DNA from: UBA6522 sp963664945
GTDB lineage: Bacteria > Pseudomonadota > Gammaproteobacteria > Steroidobacterales > Rariloculaceae
Direction of reading: 5' to 3'
Assembly: GCA_963664945.1 (NCBI GenBank)
Contig: OY761822.1
Location: forward strand, 558,001-622,000
DNA length: 64,000 bases
Both the position numbers and the translations under genes were made by a program. The notes beneath the pieces are model-generated. The model ran no database searches, was not told where the DNA came from, and was given only the letters and a program-made list of their open reading frames with translations. Each line of letters opens with the position of its first letter. The stretch's first letter is position 1. Shown piece after piece: positions 8,641 to 17,923 of the stretch.

Positions 8641-9345
8641 TTAGTTGTCCTGTTTGATTGGAATGACTTTCGCATCCTTTGGAATATCGAGAGCGGAGTC
8701 GGAAAACCGGAAGTCAACGTCTTTTTCGCCAGCCGTGTACATGAAGGAATGGCCAGCCGGTAAGGGAAACCTGAACGATCCGTACGAGCCACAGTTGAAT
8801 TTCACGATCAGTGTGAAATCGTGATCGTTTCGCACGCTGACAACATCGCCGATGGTCGTTCGATGCTGTTGAGATGGGACGGGCCGCACTCCAAGTTTCT
8901 GCGCTCGTTTAACCAGTTCCAAATCTCCTTTGTTTCCGTTAGCGAGATGTCCGAAGTGCCGAACCCAAGCGGCCAGAAAACGCTTCTCGCGCTCATGCTC
9001 TTTTGCCTTGCGCAGAATGATGGCAATCCTCATCGGAAAATACGGTGGCGGCATTTCTCCAGTTTCGAGATACTTGCGGAAATCCGCAGAGACCTTTTGA
9101 CACTGCCAAGCCAAATTCTGATCCGTGTCTTTGAGGAAAGATCTGAAGGACGCCGCGTCTTGTCTGTAGAAATCTTCGACGTCGAACGCATCCTGATAGC
9201 TCACCTTGTCATTCCACACCCTGTTCCAACGCTCGTCCTCATACTTGCGATAAAGTCGCTCTCGTTGCTGATCGGTCAGGACGTTCGCGCGGTCAAATAA
9301 CCTAATGAGCGAATCCAGGTTGTGAATCGCCTCGGTGCCCATCAT
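8641..9345 (-). CDS. Protein of unknown function abutting IS110 remnant
   Basis: About 234 residues from the ATGATG at 9345. The frame stays open upstream into the IS110 remnant, so the natural start may have been lost. The N-terminal two thirds are helical and charged (LDSLIRLFDRANVLTDQQRE, RIAIILRKAKEHEREKRFLA). The C-terminal third (VVSVRNDHDFTLIVKFNCGS, then SFRFPLPAGHSFMYTAGEKD) has the hydrophobic alternation of a beta sandwich. No family was recognised. The GC content is lower than in the genes around it. This may be a cargo or defence gene truncated by the insertion sequence. Confidence 0.6.
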   Translation of the reverse strand: MMGTEAIHNLDSLIRLFDRANVLTDQQRERLYRKYEDERWNRVWNDKVSYQDAFDVEDFYRQDAASFRSFLKDTDQNLAWQCQKVSADFRKYLETGEMPPPYFPMRIAIILRKAKEHEREKRFLAAWVRHFGHLANGNKGDLELVKRAQKLGVRPVPSQQHRTTIGDVVSVRNDHDFTLIVKFNCGSYGSFRFPLPAGHSFMYTAGEKDVDFRFSDSALDIPKDAKVIPIKQDN

Positions 9346-9749
9346 GAGAAAAGGACGTCCGACGGGCGAAACGCGCCTTGAAGCAGCCCGTAGCTCATCA
9401 ACTGACGGATCCACTGAAAGTCCAGCACGTCGCTCTTGCGACCGCTGACCTGCTTGGTCGCCCGCGCATCGACCAGGTACACCTCAAAACCCGCCCGGTC
9501 CAATACCTCGTACACCGGAATCCAGTACACCCCCGTGGCCTCCATCGCCACCGTCTCGACCCCGCACGAGGCCAACCACGACGCCATCGCCTCCAACTCG
9601 TCGGTGAAGCTGGGGAAACGGCGCACCGAACGCTCCTCGGCTCCCTCCTCCACCGCCACGTAATGCTCCCGCTTGCCCACGTCGATGCCGGCGCAATCGG
9701 GGTGAGTCTCCCGTAACGCCGGCTTGCGCTTCTTCCGCTTGTGTCCCAT
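9342..9749 (-). pseudogene. IS110-family transposase, N-terminal half only
   Basis: The frame starts MGHKRKKRKPALRETHPD and contains the RuvC-like DEDD nuclease domain: Asp in CAGIDVGKREHYVAVEEGAE, Glu in VAMEATGVYWIPVYE, and Asp in VSGRKSDVLDFQWIRQL. It stops after LLQGAFRPSD, about one third into a normal IS110 transposase of roughly 340 residues. The C-terminal transposase_20 domain with its catalytic Ser is missing, so the protein cannot act alone. The end of the remnant coincides with the start of the unknown gene at 9345. IS110 elements rely on a bridge RNA; no such RNA is identifiable in what remains. Confidence 0.85.
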
Positions 9750-10024
9750 CGCTCGATCTCCCATCATGTACACGGGTCGCGCCGGGCGAAACTGCGGCTG
9801 GACGTTCACTCTTGTATTCGAGGTCACGGGACTCCCGCGCCATCAGCGAGTTCACGCCGATCACGGTTCGGGCCAAGCTTAAATTCGGGTGCGAACACAC
9901 CAATGGCTAATCGGCCTCACGCCCGGAGCGACCCACTACTTATACACCGGATCGCAACCATGTTCCTTCCGCGACAGCGGGGCGGCGTACCGCGCCGCCG
10001 TGGCATGCTTAAAGGCAGGTGCAG

Positions 10025-10516
10025 TCACGAAGAATTGTTGAGGTTACGAAAGATTGCCCAGCCATAAATGAACTCCCTTATTTCACCCACCCTGGGTTCC
10101 GGATCGATTCTTCCGTCACGGACAGAAAAGGTGGATTGCGCGGAGAGAATTTCGTCCCTTAGTCCTAGGCTGTCCTGAACCGTATCCGTGTCCCTAAAGC
10201 CAGGGTTCAGCCACTGAATGTACAGAGAAAAGCCCCTGTCGAGAAAGTAGTCAAGCGTATCTCGGACATCATGCGTATATTGCATCGAACAAAGCACGAT
10301 GCGGCAATCGTTGTCCGTGAGGATGTCACCCACATACAATTGTCGTTCCTCAGGAGAACCGCTGATCAAAAACACCTCAACCGATTCTCCAGGGCGCAAT
10401 TCAAGTTTACGCGGCTTCTTCCCGGTCTTTACCCGCGCACCGAAAAGAGTGTCCCAAGTGCGGGACTTACCGCTGTCTCGGTGTCCGAGAACGCCAACCA
10501 GTAATCGATCTTGCAT
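10025..10516 (-). CDS. Small P-loop NTPase of unknown function
   Basis: The ATG at 10516 starts MQDRLLVGVLGHRDSGKSRT, with the P-loop GHRDSGKS only ten residues in. The protein has 163 residues. After the P-loop come a basic, Lys/Pro-rich segment (ARVKTGKKPRKLELRPG), a beta strand (ESVEVFLISG) and a hydrophobic stretch followed by an unusual CSMQYTHDVRDTLDY. No clear Walker B Asp-Glu pair is visible. Similar small single-domain P-loop proteins occur in defence islands, and this one lies upstream of a toxin-antitoxin pair and a defence operon. The GC content is lower than that of the chromosome part. Function unknown. Confidence 0.65.
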   Translation of the reverse strand: MQDRLLVGVLGHRDSGKSRTWDTLFGARVKTGKKPRKLELRPGESVEVFLISGSPEERQLYVGDILTDNDCRIVLCSMQYTHDVRDTLDYFLDRGFSLYIQWLNPGFRDTDTVQDSLGLRDEILSAQSTFSVRDGRIDPEPRVGEIREFIYGWAIFRNLNNSS

Positions 10517-10614
10517 GACGAGAATTCCCGTAGGTGACCTGTTCAATCCACTAGCCCACCCCAACGGCGTGAGTCTAAGCAATTGTGGCGTGACTGGCGC
10601 CAGCGTGACAAGCA

Positions 10615-11178
10615 TTAGAAGCGTGCTGGGATAGGGTGGCAAGAATCTTGGGAGCTGTGATGCTGAACCGCGACGTTGCGGACAGAAACGGCCATCGCGT
10701 AGATCATGGCGTCGTTGACAGGCTTGGAGCCGGCGACCGCAACCAGGGCGCCTTCGGATTGTTCCGTCTTAATCTTCTCGGTCTCGCGAGTGCGGAGGAA
10801 TTCGCGAGCATCGATGGCCGCCGACGTCAGTCGCCGGATACGGCTCACGTGCGGGGCGTGCCTCGGCCTGCAGGTGTTGCCGCTTTTGGAACGGTAGAGC
10901 TCTGCGGTGGCATCTCTTAGCTTTTCGAAGGCATCGCGTCGATCACCGAGGTGCAGACCGAGTTCGTGAAACGTTCCAGTTCCCAAGCTTGGTGAAAGGT
11001 TTTTTTGATCCTCCTTCGCTGCAGTGATCGGACAGCCGTGTCGGGTCATTCTTGGGACGCTGGGCCCCGCCATGGTTAACTTGGCCGTCTGCATGGGACA
11101 AACCGGTGTAGTGAGCGCAGGGACGGGCGGGGTACCGCAGTCATCAATGGGCACGATGTCGCCATTGGCCCGTGACAC
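10615..11178 (-). CDS. Doubtful reading frame upstream of P-loop gene
   Basis: An open frame of 187 residues. The C-terminal half (RREFLRT-like segment, then TEKIKTEQSEGALVAVAGSK) has plausible coding character. The N-terminal part does not, and several ATGs are possible. It is oriented like the P-loop gene and ends about 100 bases before that gene's start. A plus-strand frame of 94 residues overlaps its downstream half. I recognise no family and consider it uncertain whether it is expressed. Confidence 0.25.
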   Translation of the reverse strand: MSRANGDIVPIDDCGTPPVPALTTPVCPMQTAKLTMAGPSVPRMTRHGCPITAAKEDQKNLSPSLGTGTFHELGLHLGDRRDAFEKLRDATAELYRSKSGNTCRPRHAPHVSRIRRLTSAAIDAREFLRTRETEKIKTEQSEGALVAVAGSKPVNDAMIYAMAVSVRNVAVQHHSSQDSCHPIPARF

Positions 11179-11550
11179 GTAGCGCTAGACTACATATCGG
11201 TCTTCGTCGAGACCGCTGTCGACGAAATGGTTGAGATAGGTGCGCGAGTCGCCGCGCGGTGCGAGTGCCGCCTGCATCGTGCCGTGCTCCTTGAGTCGGA
11301 TTGAAAGGGAAAGGCGGCAGCGGCTCCCGCCGGACCTCCGCCTGCCGTCCCGGTCGCAGCCAAACTCTGCCGCTAGGTGGTGTGCGCCCGTTTTCGGCTT
11401 TGGACAAACTGCCGTGGGCTTGACGGCAATACGTATTAGGGGAATACCCGCGCCATCTGAACAGCGATGGGATTCACGAGCATGAACCAGTATGATTGCA
11501 GCGCAATCGTCACGACGATAGAGCTTTTCGGTGATTCGGAGGACACAAGA
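11179..11550. other. Intergenic stretch before toxin-antitoxin pair
   Basis: No supported gene. A short minus-strand segment from 11275 down to 11187 reads MQAALAPRGDSRTYLNHFVD and then ends; it may be the leftover N-terminus of a lost gene. The promoter of the FitA-like antitoxin must lie near the right end. Confidence 0.4.
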
Positions 11551-11796
11551 ATGGCGAGCATCACTATCCGCAATCTGGATGACGAGGTGAAGACGCGCCT
11601 GCGGGTACGCGCCGCCGAGCACCATCGCTCCATGGAAGAGGAGGCGCGGGTAATTCTGCGCGAGGCGGTGAGCAACGAGAGATCCGGGCCTCGGAATCTC
11701 GTGGAGTTCACCCGCGAGTGCTTCGGCCCGCTTGGCGGCGTGGAGTTGGATCTTCCGCCGCGTGGCCCGATGCGCGAACCGCCGGACTTCTCGTGA
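11551..11796 (+). CDS. FitA/VapB-type antitoxin (ribbon-helix-helix)
   Basis: Starts MASITIRNLDDEVKTRLRVR, the typical N-terminal strand of a ribbon-helix-helix antitoxin that binds its own promoter as a dimer. Residues 25-45 form the helix pair (AAEHHRSMEEEARVILREAV). The C-terminal tail, FGPLGGVELDLPPRG, should wrap around the toxin. Total length is 81 residues, normal for the FitA subgroup. The toxin gene starts 12 bases after its stop. An upstream ATG in frame at 11467 would add 28 residues that do not fit the family, so 11551 is preferred. Confidence 0.88.
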   Translation: MASITIRNLDDEVKTRLRVRAAEHHRSMEEEARVILREAVSNERSGPRNLVEFTRECFGPLGGVELDLPPRGPMREPPDFS

Positions 11797-11808
11797 GACG
11801 GGATTTTC

Positions 11809-12228
11809 ATGTACGCGATCGATACGAATGTGGCCTCCGAGCTGATGCGACCGGCACCGGCGGCTGTGGTCGCGGCATGGATCGCGAAGCAGAATGCGGG
11901 TGACTTGGTGTTGACGGCGATCAGTGAAGCCGAGTTGCGTTATGGGGTAGCAATCGTCCCGGCAGGCAGGCGAAGGAATGAATTGGAAGCCGCCATGACG
12001 CGGTGGCTTGAGGTGGGATTCGGCGATAGGATTCTGCCGTTCGACAGCGATGCCGCGCGGCACTATGCAGATATCGCCTCGGGCCGGCGCCGCGCAGGTC
12101 GGCCCATCGGGGAGGCTGACTGTCAGATTGCTGCCATCTGCCGCTCGCGCGGCGCTGCACTGGTCACCCGCAACATTCGGGACTTCAAGGACACAGGGAT
12201 TGAGATTGTCAATCCCTGGACGGAATGA
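11809..12228 (+). CDS. PIN-domain toxin (FitB/VapC family ribonuclease)
   Basis: A 139-residue PIN domain starting MYAIDTNVASELMRPAPAAV. The acidic active-site residues are all present: Asp5 in MYAIDTN, Glu in LTAISEAELRYG, Asp in PIGEADCQIAA and Asp in TRNIRDFKDTGI. Members of this family cut tRNA or other RNA when released from the antitoxin. The pair immediately precedes the ATPase-methylase-helicase operon (127 bases), and toxin-antitoxin pairs often stabilise such islands. No truncation is visible, so the module should be functional. Confidence 0.92.
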   Translation: MYAIDTNVASELMRPAPAAVVAAWIAKQNAGDLVLTAISEAELRYGVAIVPAGRRRNELEAAMTRWLEVGFGDRILPFDSDAARHYADIASGRRRAGRPIGEADCQIAAICRSRGAALVTRNIRDFKDTGIEIVNPWTE

Positions 12229-12355
12229 GCGACACGAGTGAACAGTTGGCGCGCGGCAAGTGAGCCAATCGAGCGTTGGACACTCGCAAGGATGCATTGT
12301 CATTGCGGTGGGTATGATTCCGCCTTGATGGCGAATTGAGACCTGCATCAACCAC

Positions 12356-15300
12356 ATGATCTTCGACACCTGTGTACCCAGAGCCGATGTGCTCGCTGGC
12401 GCCGTGGAGGCCGACTTCGCGGCCGATTTAGCGCGCGTGGTGCGGAGCGGCTCGAGCGGAGAGTACGCTGAGTACGCCGATCCCGTACAGTTCTTCGCGA
12501 ACACCTACCCGACGGCGGGACTCCGCGACCTGCTTGCGAACGTCTGCCGCCGTTTAAGCGGCACCGGGGGAGAGGCAGCCGCGATCTTTCGGCTGGACAC
12601 CTCCTACGGGGGCGGAAAGACTCACGGGCTTATCGCGCTCGCACACGCCGCGGCGGGCCTCACAGACGTTCCAAACGCCGACGAGTTCGTCGATCCGTCC
12701 CTGCTGCCCTCCGGCAAGGTCAGGGTGGCGGCGTTCGACGGCGAAAACGCCGACCCTGCGAACGGCCGGTCGATGGAGTCGGGTGGCGACACCCTCCTTG
12801 CCTTCACACCTTGGGGCGAGCTGGCTTTCGCGCTCGCAGGCCCCCGAGGCTACGAGCGGGTGCGTCAAAGTGACGAGAAACGTGTCGCTCCCGGTTCTGA
12901 GACGCTGCAGGAGCTGTTCGGCGGCGAGCCGACGCTGATACTTCTCGACGAACTCTCGGTCTACCTGCGCAAGGTCAAAGACTTCGGCGGTGCCGCGGAC
13001 CAGCTCACGGCGTTCTTGACGTCGCTGTTCAAGGCCGTTGAGAGCGCGCCGAATGCTGCCCTCGTGTACACCCTGGCTATTGGCCGCCACGGCCGCGCGG
13101 TGGATGCCTACTCCGAGGAAAACCAGTTCATCGCCGATAAGGTGGCCGAAGCCGAAAGCGTGTCCGCGCGCAAGGCTACTCTACTGAATCCGACCACCGC
13201 CGACGAGTACCCTCTCGTGCTGCGCCGGCGGCTATTCGAGTCGATCAACGACTCTGGACTGGAATCGGCGGTTTCGGGATACCAGAAACTCTGGCGCTCC
13301 CACGCCGAAGGCCTCGACCCCCGCGCGGTGCGCCCAGAGACGGTCGAGCGATTTCGCGCCAGCTACCCGTTCCATCCGGAAGTACTCGACACGCTGACGG
13401 AGAAGGCATTCACACTGTCAAGCTTTCAGCGCGTCCGGGGGATGCTGCGACTTCTGGGCCGCACGGTTTCGACCCTATGGAGCGCGAAGCCGGGCGACGC
13501 CCACGCGATCCACCTGCACCACATCGATCTTGGCGTGGACGGTATCCGTCAGGAAATCGTGACTAGGCTGGGCCAGTCGGCGTTCTCCCCCGCAATTGCG
13601 AACGACATCGCGGGACCATCGGGCAACCCGGCTCTCGCGCAGCGCATTGATTCGGCCAATCACAAAGGACTGCCCCCGTACGCAGGCTACGTCGCCCGCA
13701 CGGCCTTCTTGCACACGCTCGCGTTCAACGAACCGCTCAAGGGCGTGACGCCGGAACGCCTGCGTTACGCGGTGCTGGGGCCATCGACGGACTTCAGTTT
13801 TGTCGAGGAAGCGCGCAAGGCATTCGTGACCGACTCCGCGTTCCTCGACGACCGCCCCGGCGCACCGATGCGCTTCATTGCCGAACCGAATCTGACCAAG
13901 TTGATCCAGACCGAGGAACGGAACATTGACGCGGGCGATGTCCGCGCACACCTCAATGACCGAATCCGGGAGATATTCGAGGGCTCGGTGTTCGAGGCGG
14001 TGCGTTTCCCTGGCGGCCCGTTCGACGTGCCGGATGACGCGGCCGACGGCAGGCCGAGGCTGGTGGTCATTGCGTACGATGGCGTGTCCATCGGCGGACT
14101 TGTCGAGGAAGCACCGGAACTTGTCGAACGAATATTCAAGCACAGGGGCGCGGAGGGCTCCGCGCTACGACTTCTCCGCAACAGCCTGGTGTTCGTGGCT
14201 GCGGACGAAGCGCGCAAGGAGGACATGCGGCGGCGGTCGCGGCGGCGGCTTGCCCTGCAGCGGTTGAAGCAAGCGGACCGGATCGGCGAACTGGCAAAGC
14301 ACCAGCAAGACAAGGTGCTTGAGCTGGAGGCACGGTCGGAAGCCGAGCTCGCGCTGGCCGTCCAGCAGTGCTACCGGCACGTTTTCTATCCGTCGCGAAA
14401 CCGGCTGTCGAAAACCGGCGGGGATTTGGCCTACACGGTGATTGACACGCCGTCTTCGTCGGACCGCCCCGGAGCCGGGCAGCAACAGGTCGTGCGGGCG
14501 CTGCGGGACCTCGGCAAGTTGCGTACCGCCGAGGACGAGCCTGACTCGCCGGCATACGTGCGCGACCGGACGCCCCTGCGGAAAGGCCAGATGACAACTG
14601 CGGCGCTACGCAACGAATTCGGCCGCGACCCAGGGCTGCCTATGCTGGTGGGCGACGACGTGTTCGTGAAAGGGATTCGGCGCGGCGTCGAGTCCGGCGA
14701 CTACGTGTACGTGCAGGGCGAGTTGGTGTACGGACCCGGCGATCCGGCGGCCGTCATCGCCATTAATGAGCAGGCAGCGGTCCTGACCATGGCGTTCGCT
14801 CGGAACAATCGTGTCTGGCCGCGTTCGGACGAAGAGGATTCACCCGATCCGCCGCCACCCGACCCACCGCCACCTGATCCGCCGCCACCAGAGCCACCGC
14901 CCCCTGATCCGCCAGCTGCGCTTCACGCTGAAGGTCTGCTCAAAGATGCGTTGGCCCGCCTTTGGGAGCAGGCTCGCGATGCAGGGCTGGTCGCCATCGC
15001 CCGCGTCAATATCCGGGTTTTCGACCCAGGAGACGGATTTCGCCTCCTTCGCGTGGTCGGAGCGATCCCGGACACCAAGAAAACGGTTCGCTACGACGGG
15101 GGATATGAAACGCGGGAGGACAGCACGTTCGAGATTTCTTTCACCGGCTCCTTGGGCGATGCAGATCCACTGCGGGAGTTTCTGGAGCCGCAGGTGCGGG
15201 ACGCGGCTGCGCATACGCTGGAAACGCATTTCGAGTTGGTTTTCGATGGTGGGCTGTCGCTGAAGGGGGACGCACCGGAAAAAGTCGCGGATCGCCTCTC

Positions 15301-15367
15301 AAGATTCGCCACCTCCGCAGCCTACGTTGAGGCGACAGCCGAGGCGGGGCAAGGGGAGGACCCGTGA
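12356..15367 (+). CDS. DUF499-family anti-phage ATPase
   Basis: A protein of 1003 residues, the first gene of the operon. A Walker A motif lies at residues 81-90 (DTSYGGGKTH) and a Walker B near residue 200 (LILLDELSVY). The length and the SYGGGKTH signature are those of DUF499 ATPases, which co-occur with DUF1156 methyltransferases and SNF2 helicases in predicted defence systems (the helicase-methylase-ATPase or Hma type). Around residues 828-853 lies a linker of repeated DPPPP units. The last 130 residues form a separate globular domain. Its TGA overlaps the GTG of the next gene (GTGA), so translation is coupled. It probably powers the complex on DNA; the precise activity is unknown. The frame is intact. 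Confidence 0.85.
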   Translation: MIFDTCVPRADVLAGAVEADFAADLARVVRSGSSGEYAEYADPVQFFANTYPTAGLRDLLANVCRRLSGTGGEAAAIFRLDTSYGGGKTHGLIALAHAAAGLTDVPNADEFVDPSLLPSGKVRVAAFDGENADPANGRSMESGGDTLLAFTPWGELAFALAGPRGYERVRQSDEKRVAPGSETLQELFGGEPTLILLDELSVYLRKVKDFGGAADQLTAFLTSLFKAVESAPNAALVYTLAIGRHGRAVDAYSEENQFIADKVAEAESVSARKATLLNPTTADEYPLVLRRRLFESINDSGLESAVSGYQKLWRSHAEGLDPRAVRPETVERFRASYPFHPEVLDTLTEKAFTLSSFQRVRGMLRLLGRTVSTLWSAKPGDAHAIHLHHIDLGVDGIRQEIVTRLGQSAFSPAIANDIAGPSGNPALAQRIDSANHKGLPPYAGYVARTAFLHTLAFNEPLKGVTPERLRYAVLGPSTDFSFVEEARKAFVTDSAFLDDRPGAPMRFIAEPNLTKLIQTEERNIDAGDVRAHLNDRIREIFEGSVFEAVRFPGGPFDVPDDAADGRPRLVVIAYDGVSIGGLVEEAPELVERIFKHRGAEGSALRLLRNSLVFVAADEARKEDMRRRSRRRLALQRLKQADRIGELAKHQQDKVLELEARSEAELALAVQQCYRHVFYPSRNRLSKTGGDLAYTVIDTPSSSDRPGAGQQQVVRALRDLGKLRTAEDEPDSPAYVRDRTPLRKGQMTTAALRNEFGRDPGLPMLVGDDVFVKGIRRGVESGDYVYVQGELVYGPGDPAAVIAINEQAAVLTMAFARNNRVWPRSDEEDSPDPPPPDPPPPDPPPPEPPPPDPPAALHAEGLLKDALARLWEQARDAGLVAIARVNIRVFDPGDGFRLLRVVGAIPDTKKTVRYDGGYETREDSTFEISFTGSLGDADPLREFLEPQVRDAAAHTLETHFELVFDGGLSLKGDAPEKVADRLSRFATSAAYVEATAEAGQGEDP

Positions 15368-15475
15368 GTCAACCGATGCCCGTGCAGACAATGGTACCTG
15401 CTCCCCTCTACGAGCTTCGCGTCAGCAAGCTGGGACTCGGAGACGAGCGGTTCGAAGTCTGGCAGCTTCCTAGCC

Positions 15476-17923
15476 CTGCCCGTGCCCCACATATAGCGCT
15501 GGACTTTGGTTGATTGTTGATGTTTGTGTCATCCGTATTCGTCGTGCAGTTGGAGAGCGAAGGACATGGTGACGAGCTGTGTCAGGCCCTGCCACAGGAG
15601 TTGCGCGCCGGGGGGATCGCGTTTGCGCCCGGTCCAGCCGCCGAGCCGGGCGGTGAGTTGCACCGCCGTGCCGAGGTGTTCGGGTTCGCTGAGTTTCCGC
15701 GAACGGGCGAAGGTGGCCAACACGCGCAGTTCGAGATTCGAGAACAGCAACTCGGCCGGCAGTTCGGGTACCTCGCGGCCGAGTTGGACCATCAACTGGA
15801 TGCGCCAGGCGATGACCAGGTTGATGGCGATGGCGCGCTCGAGTCGCTCGGCGCTGTGGTGTTGGAGTTCCTCGATTTGACAACCGGATTTGAGGATGCG
15901 GAAGAAGTCCTCGATGCGCCAGCGCAGGCTATACCAGCGCAGCAGGCGCGTGGCGTCCTCGGGCTCGGTCACCGGCACGGTGGTGAGCAGAAACCACTCC
16001 AGCGGTTGCGTCTTGGCGGGCGGGTGTTCCTCGCGGGCATGCAGCGCCCACAGTGTCAGCGGTTCGGACGTCGAGCGCGGCAGTTCGACCGGTTGGTAGC
16101 GCAGGGTCATCCGGGCGGTGCGGGCGGTGCGTTTGGCGCGTTGCGCCTGTTTGCTGGCCTTCTCGCGCGCGCCCGGCCGGCGCACCTCGACGTGGCACCG
16201 CCCCCGGGCCGGGGCGCTGCGCAGTTCGTCGAACAGGTGTCGCACGACCTTCTCGCCGTTGCCGTCGGTGTCGTGGCCGAGCACGCGATTGGTCTTGGCG
16301 CGAACCAGCACGTCGACCGTTGGGGTCCGGTCGTGTTGCTCGATGAACAGGTCCAAAAAGTCGGCCTCGCGGTCCATGACGCACACCGCGCGGGTGTCAT
16401 CGAGGGGCGCGGTCGCCTCGGCGCAGTCGCGCAGGCCCTCGATCCAGCGGAACGATTTTCTCTGCTCGAGGGGTTTGCGGCTCTTGGCCTCGGGGTCCGG
16501 CGGCGGTGGCGCATCGAACGCGGCCCGCAGCACGCCGAGCGGCACCCCATCGGGATTGACGGCGAGTGTGGCGTGCAGGTTCAGGCCGCGGGCCACGGCG
16601 CCGGTCTGGTTCGACCCGAGGTGGCCCAGTCCCTCGGTTTGCCCGTGCCGGGTGAAGTTCAGGCTGGAGGTGTCCTGAATGCACAACACCGTCGACTCCG
16701 ATTGCAGCCGTTGCACCGTGCGCTGCCGATGCGGCGCCAGGATGTGTTCGACGGTGACCTCGCTGTCGGCGGGCTGGTCGATGAGTCGGTAATGGCCCTT
16801 GATCAAGGCGCGGGCTCCGTGGCTGGCGCCGGTGATGGCGCGTGTGGGGTAGAGTGCCATATGGTGCGCGCTTTTGACCAAACGTGCGCTCAGGCGCGCA
16901 TCGCCCAGCGGGGCGCCTCCGAATTCGTTGGCTGCCCAGACCCCGGCATCGAGTCCGGCGCCGGGGTCCAGCGGCGCCGGCCCCGGGGCGGGGAGTTGCA
17001 AACGCTCGCGAAAGGCCGGTTCCAGGGCGTAGAGGTAGATGGCCTTGGGCGTGGTCGAGGCGGCATGGGTGCGGTCGTTGCGTCCGCGTCCGGCGGTCTC
17101 GCCGAGGCGGCGCCAATTGGCGGCGCGCCAACTGGCGCCGCTGTGCTGGCGCTCGTCGACAAAGGTCTCCAACAGCCAGGGCCGGTAGCCGTGGCGGCGC
17201 CGGCAATCCTCGACCACCGTCCGTGCCGCCTGACCCAGCACCCAGGAGGCCAGGTTGCGGCAAGCCACGCCGGGGCGGATCAGCAACCGGCACAGCCCCA
17301 GCACCCGGTGCAGATGCGCCGCCCGCTGCGCATCGTCCCAGCCAATAAAGGCGTCGCGGGCCGAAAGGCGCCGCGCCGCAGCAGCAAATCCCACCGCCCC
17401 GAGCCAGCCGTGTGCGGAGCCGACCAGATACCGCAACTGCGGGCCGACGAACGGACCCGCTCCGCGCGGGTGTTCGTGCGCCATGAGGGTGTTCCAGAGC
17501 CAGCGCTGCGCGTCGCTGTCGACCCGCACCAACGCCAACTCACGCACCTGTCCGACCGCGCTCGGCACCGCTTCCGCCGGCGCCACCGGTTGAGCGAGCA
17601 GGCGCGGGCCATGTCCCCCGACCGCAGGACGGCGCGGCGACGGGAGCGCAACCTGCTCGGCCCGTTGCAGCACCGCCAATGCCCGATGGCAGCTTGCGCG
17701 TTGCCACCGACCGCGTCCGTCGCGAAGCGCAAACGCCTCGCAGACCCGGTCGGCCAGCTTCCCTTGGCTTTCGAACCCCTCCGAAACCACTCCCGCAATG
17801 ACGTCGCGAAGCCGAGGCAAATCGGCACGCAGCGAACGCATGACTTGGCTCTGAACATCCATGACGCGCACCATAGCGCGGCGGCTTTGTGAAGTCCAGC
17901 ACGGAGATGTGGGGCACGGGCAG
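15476..17923 (-). mobile_element. DruA-Tn5-type insertion sequence, copy 1
   Basis: A 2448-bp element. The ends are inverted repeats of about 31 bp beginning CTGCCCGTGCCCCACAT and ending in GCTGGACTT. It is flanked by the 8-bp direct repeat TCCTAGCC (15468-15475 and 17924-17931). A single transposase gene fills it on the minus strand. The protein is identical to that of copy 3 wherever the frames coincide, which points to recent movement. It lies in the small accessory gene of the defence operon, opposite to the direction of transcription. Confidence 0.9.
15529..17874 (-). CDS. Transposase: DUF4338 (DruA-like) domain fused to Tn5/IS4-type DDE domain
   Basis: A 781-residue protein. Residues about 100-300 carry the DruA-like (DUF4338) signature: QLRYLVGSAHGWLGAVGFAA, ARDAFIGWDDAQR, CRNLASWVLGQ, LLETFVDE, GRGRNDRTHA, PKAIYLYALE. 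From residue about 325 comes a Tn5-like transposase: LGDARLSARLVKSAH, IDQPADSEVTVEH, Asp in CIQDTSSLNF, VMDREADFLD, and the Tn5-type YREK-like region LLRWYSLRWRIEDFFRILKS with the catalytic Glu. Normal Tn5/IS4 transposases have about 460-480 residues and lack the N-terminal half. The added domain may direct target choice or end recognition; that is inference. The frame is complete, so the copy may be active. Confidence 0.88.
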   Translation of the reverse strand: MVRVMDVQSQVMRSLRADLPRLRDVIAGVVSEGFESQGKLADRVCEAFALRDGRGRWQRASCHRALAVLQRAEQVALPSPRRPAVGGHGPRLLAQPVAPAEAVPSAVGQVRELALVRVDSDAQRWLWNTLMAHEHPRGAGPFVGPQLRYLVGSAHGWLGAVGFAAAARRLSARDAFIGWDDAQRAAHLHRVLGLCRLLIRPGVACRNLASWVLGQAARTVVEDCRRRHGYRPWLLETFVDERQHSGASWRAANWRRLGETAGRGRNDRTHAASTTPKAIYLYALEPAFRERLQLPAPGPAPLDPGAGLDAGVWAANEFGGAPLGDARLSARLVKSAHHMALYPTRAITGASHGARALIKGHYRLIDQPADSEVTVEHILAPHRQRTVQRLQSESTVLCIQDTSSLNFTRHGQTEGLGHLGSNQTGAVARGLNLHATLAVNPDGVPLGVLRAAFDAPPPPDPEAKSRKPLEQRKSFRWIEGLRDCAEATAPLDDTRAVCVMDREADFLDLFIEQHDRTPTVDVLVRAKTNRVLGHDTDGNGEKVVRHLFDELRSAPARGRCHVEVRRPGAREKASKQAQRAKRTARTARMTLRYQPVELPRSTSEPLTLWALHAREEHPPAKTQPLEWFLLTTVPVTEPEDATRLLRWYSLRWRIEDFFRILKSGCQIEELQHHSAERLERAIAINLVIAWRIQLMVQLGREVPELPAELLFSNLELRVLATFARSRKLSEPEHLGTAVQLTARLGGWTGRKRDPPGAQLLWQGLTQLVTMSFALQLHDEYG

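Noticed and set aside
11185..12504. Minus-strand frame of 439 codons across the FitA/PIN genes
   Set aside because: The plus strand encodes two well-supported toxin-antitoxin genes here; the minus-strand product has no family features.
15514..17892. Very long plus-strand open frame (792 codons) opposite the transposase, repeated at 23347 and 31969
   Set aside because: It is the antisense shadow of a high-GC gene; the minus-strand protein has clear DruA-like and DDE motifs while the plus-strand product has none.
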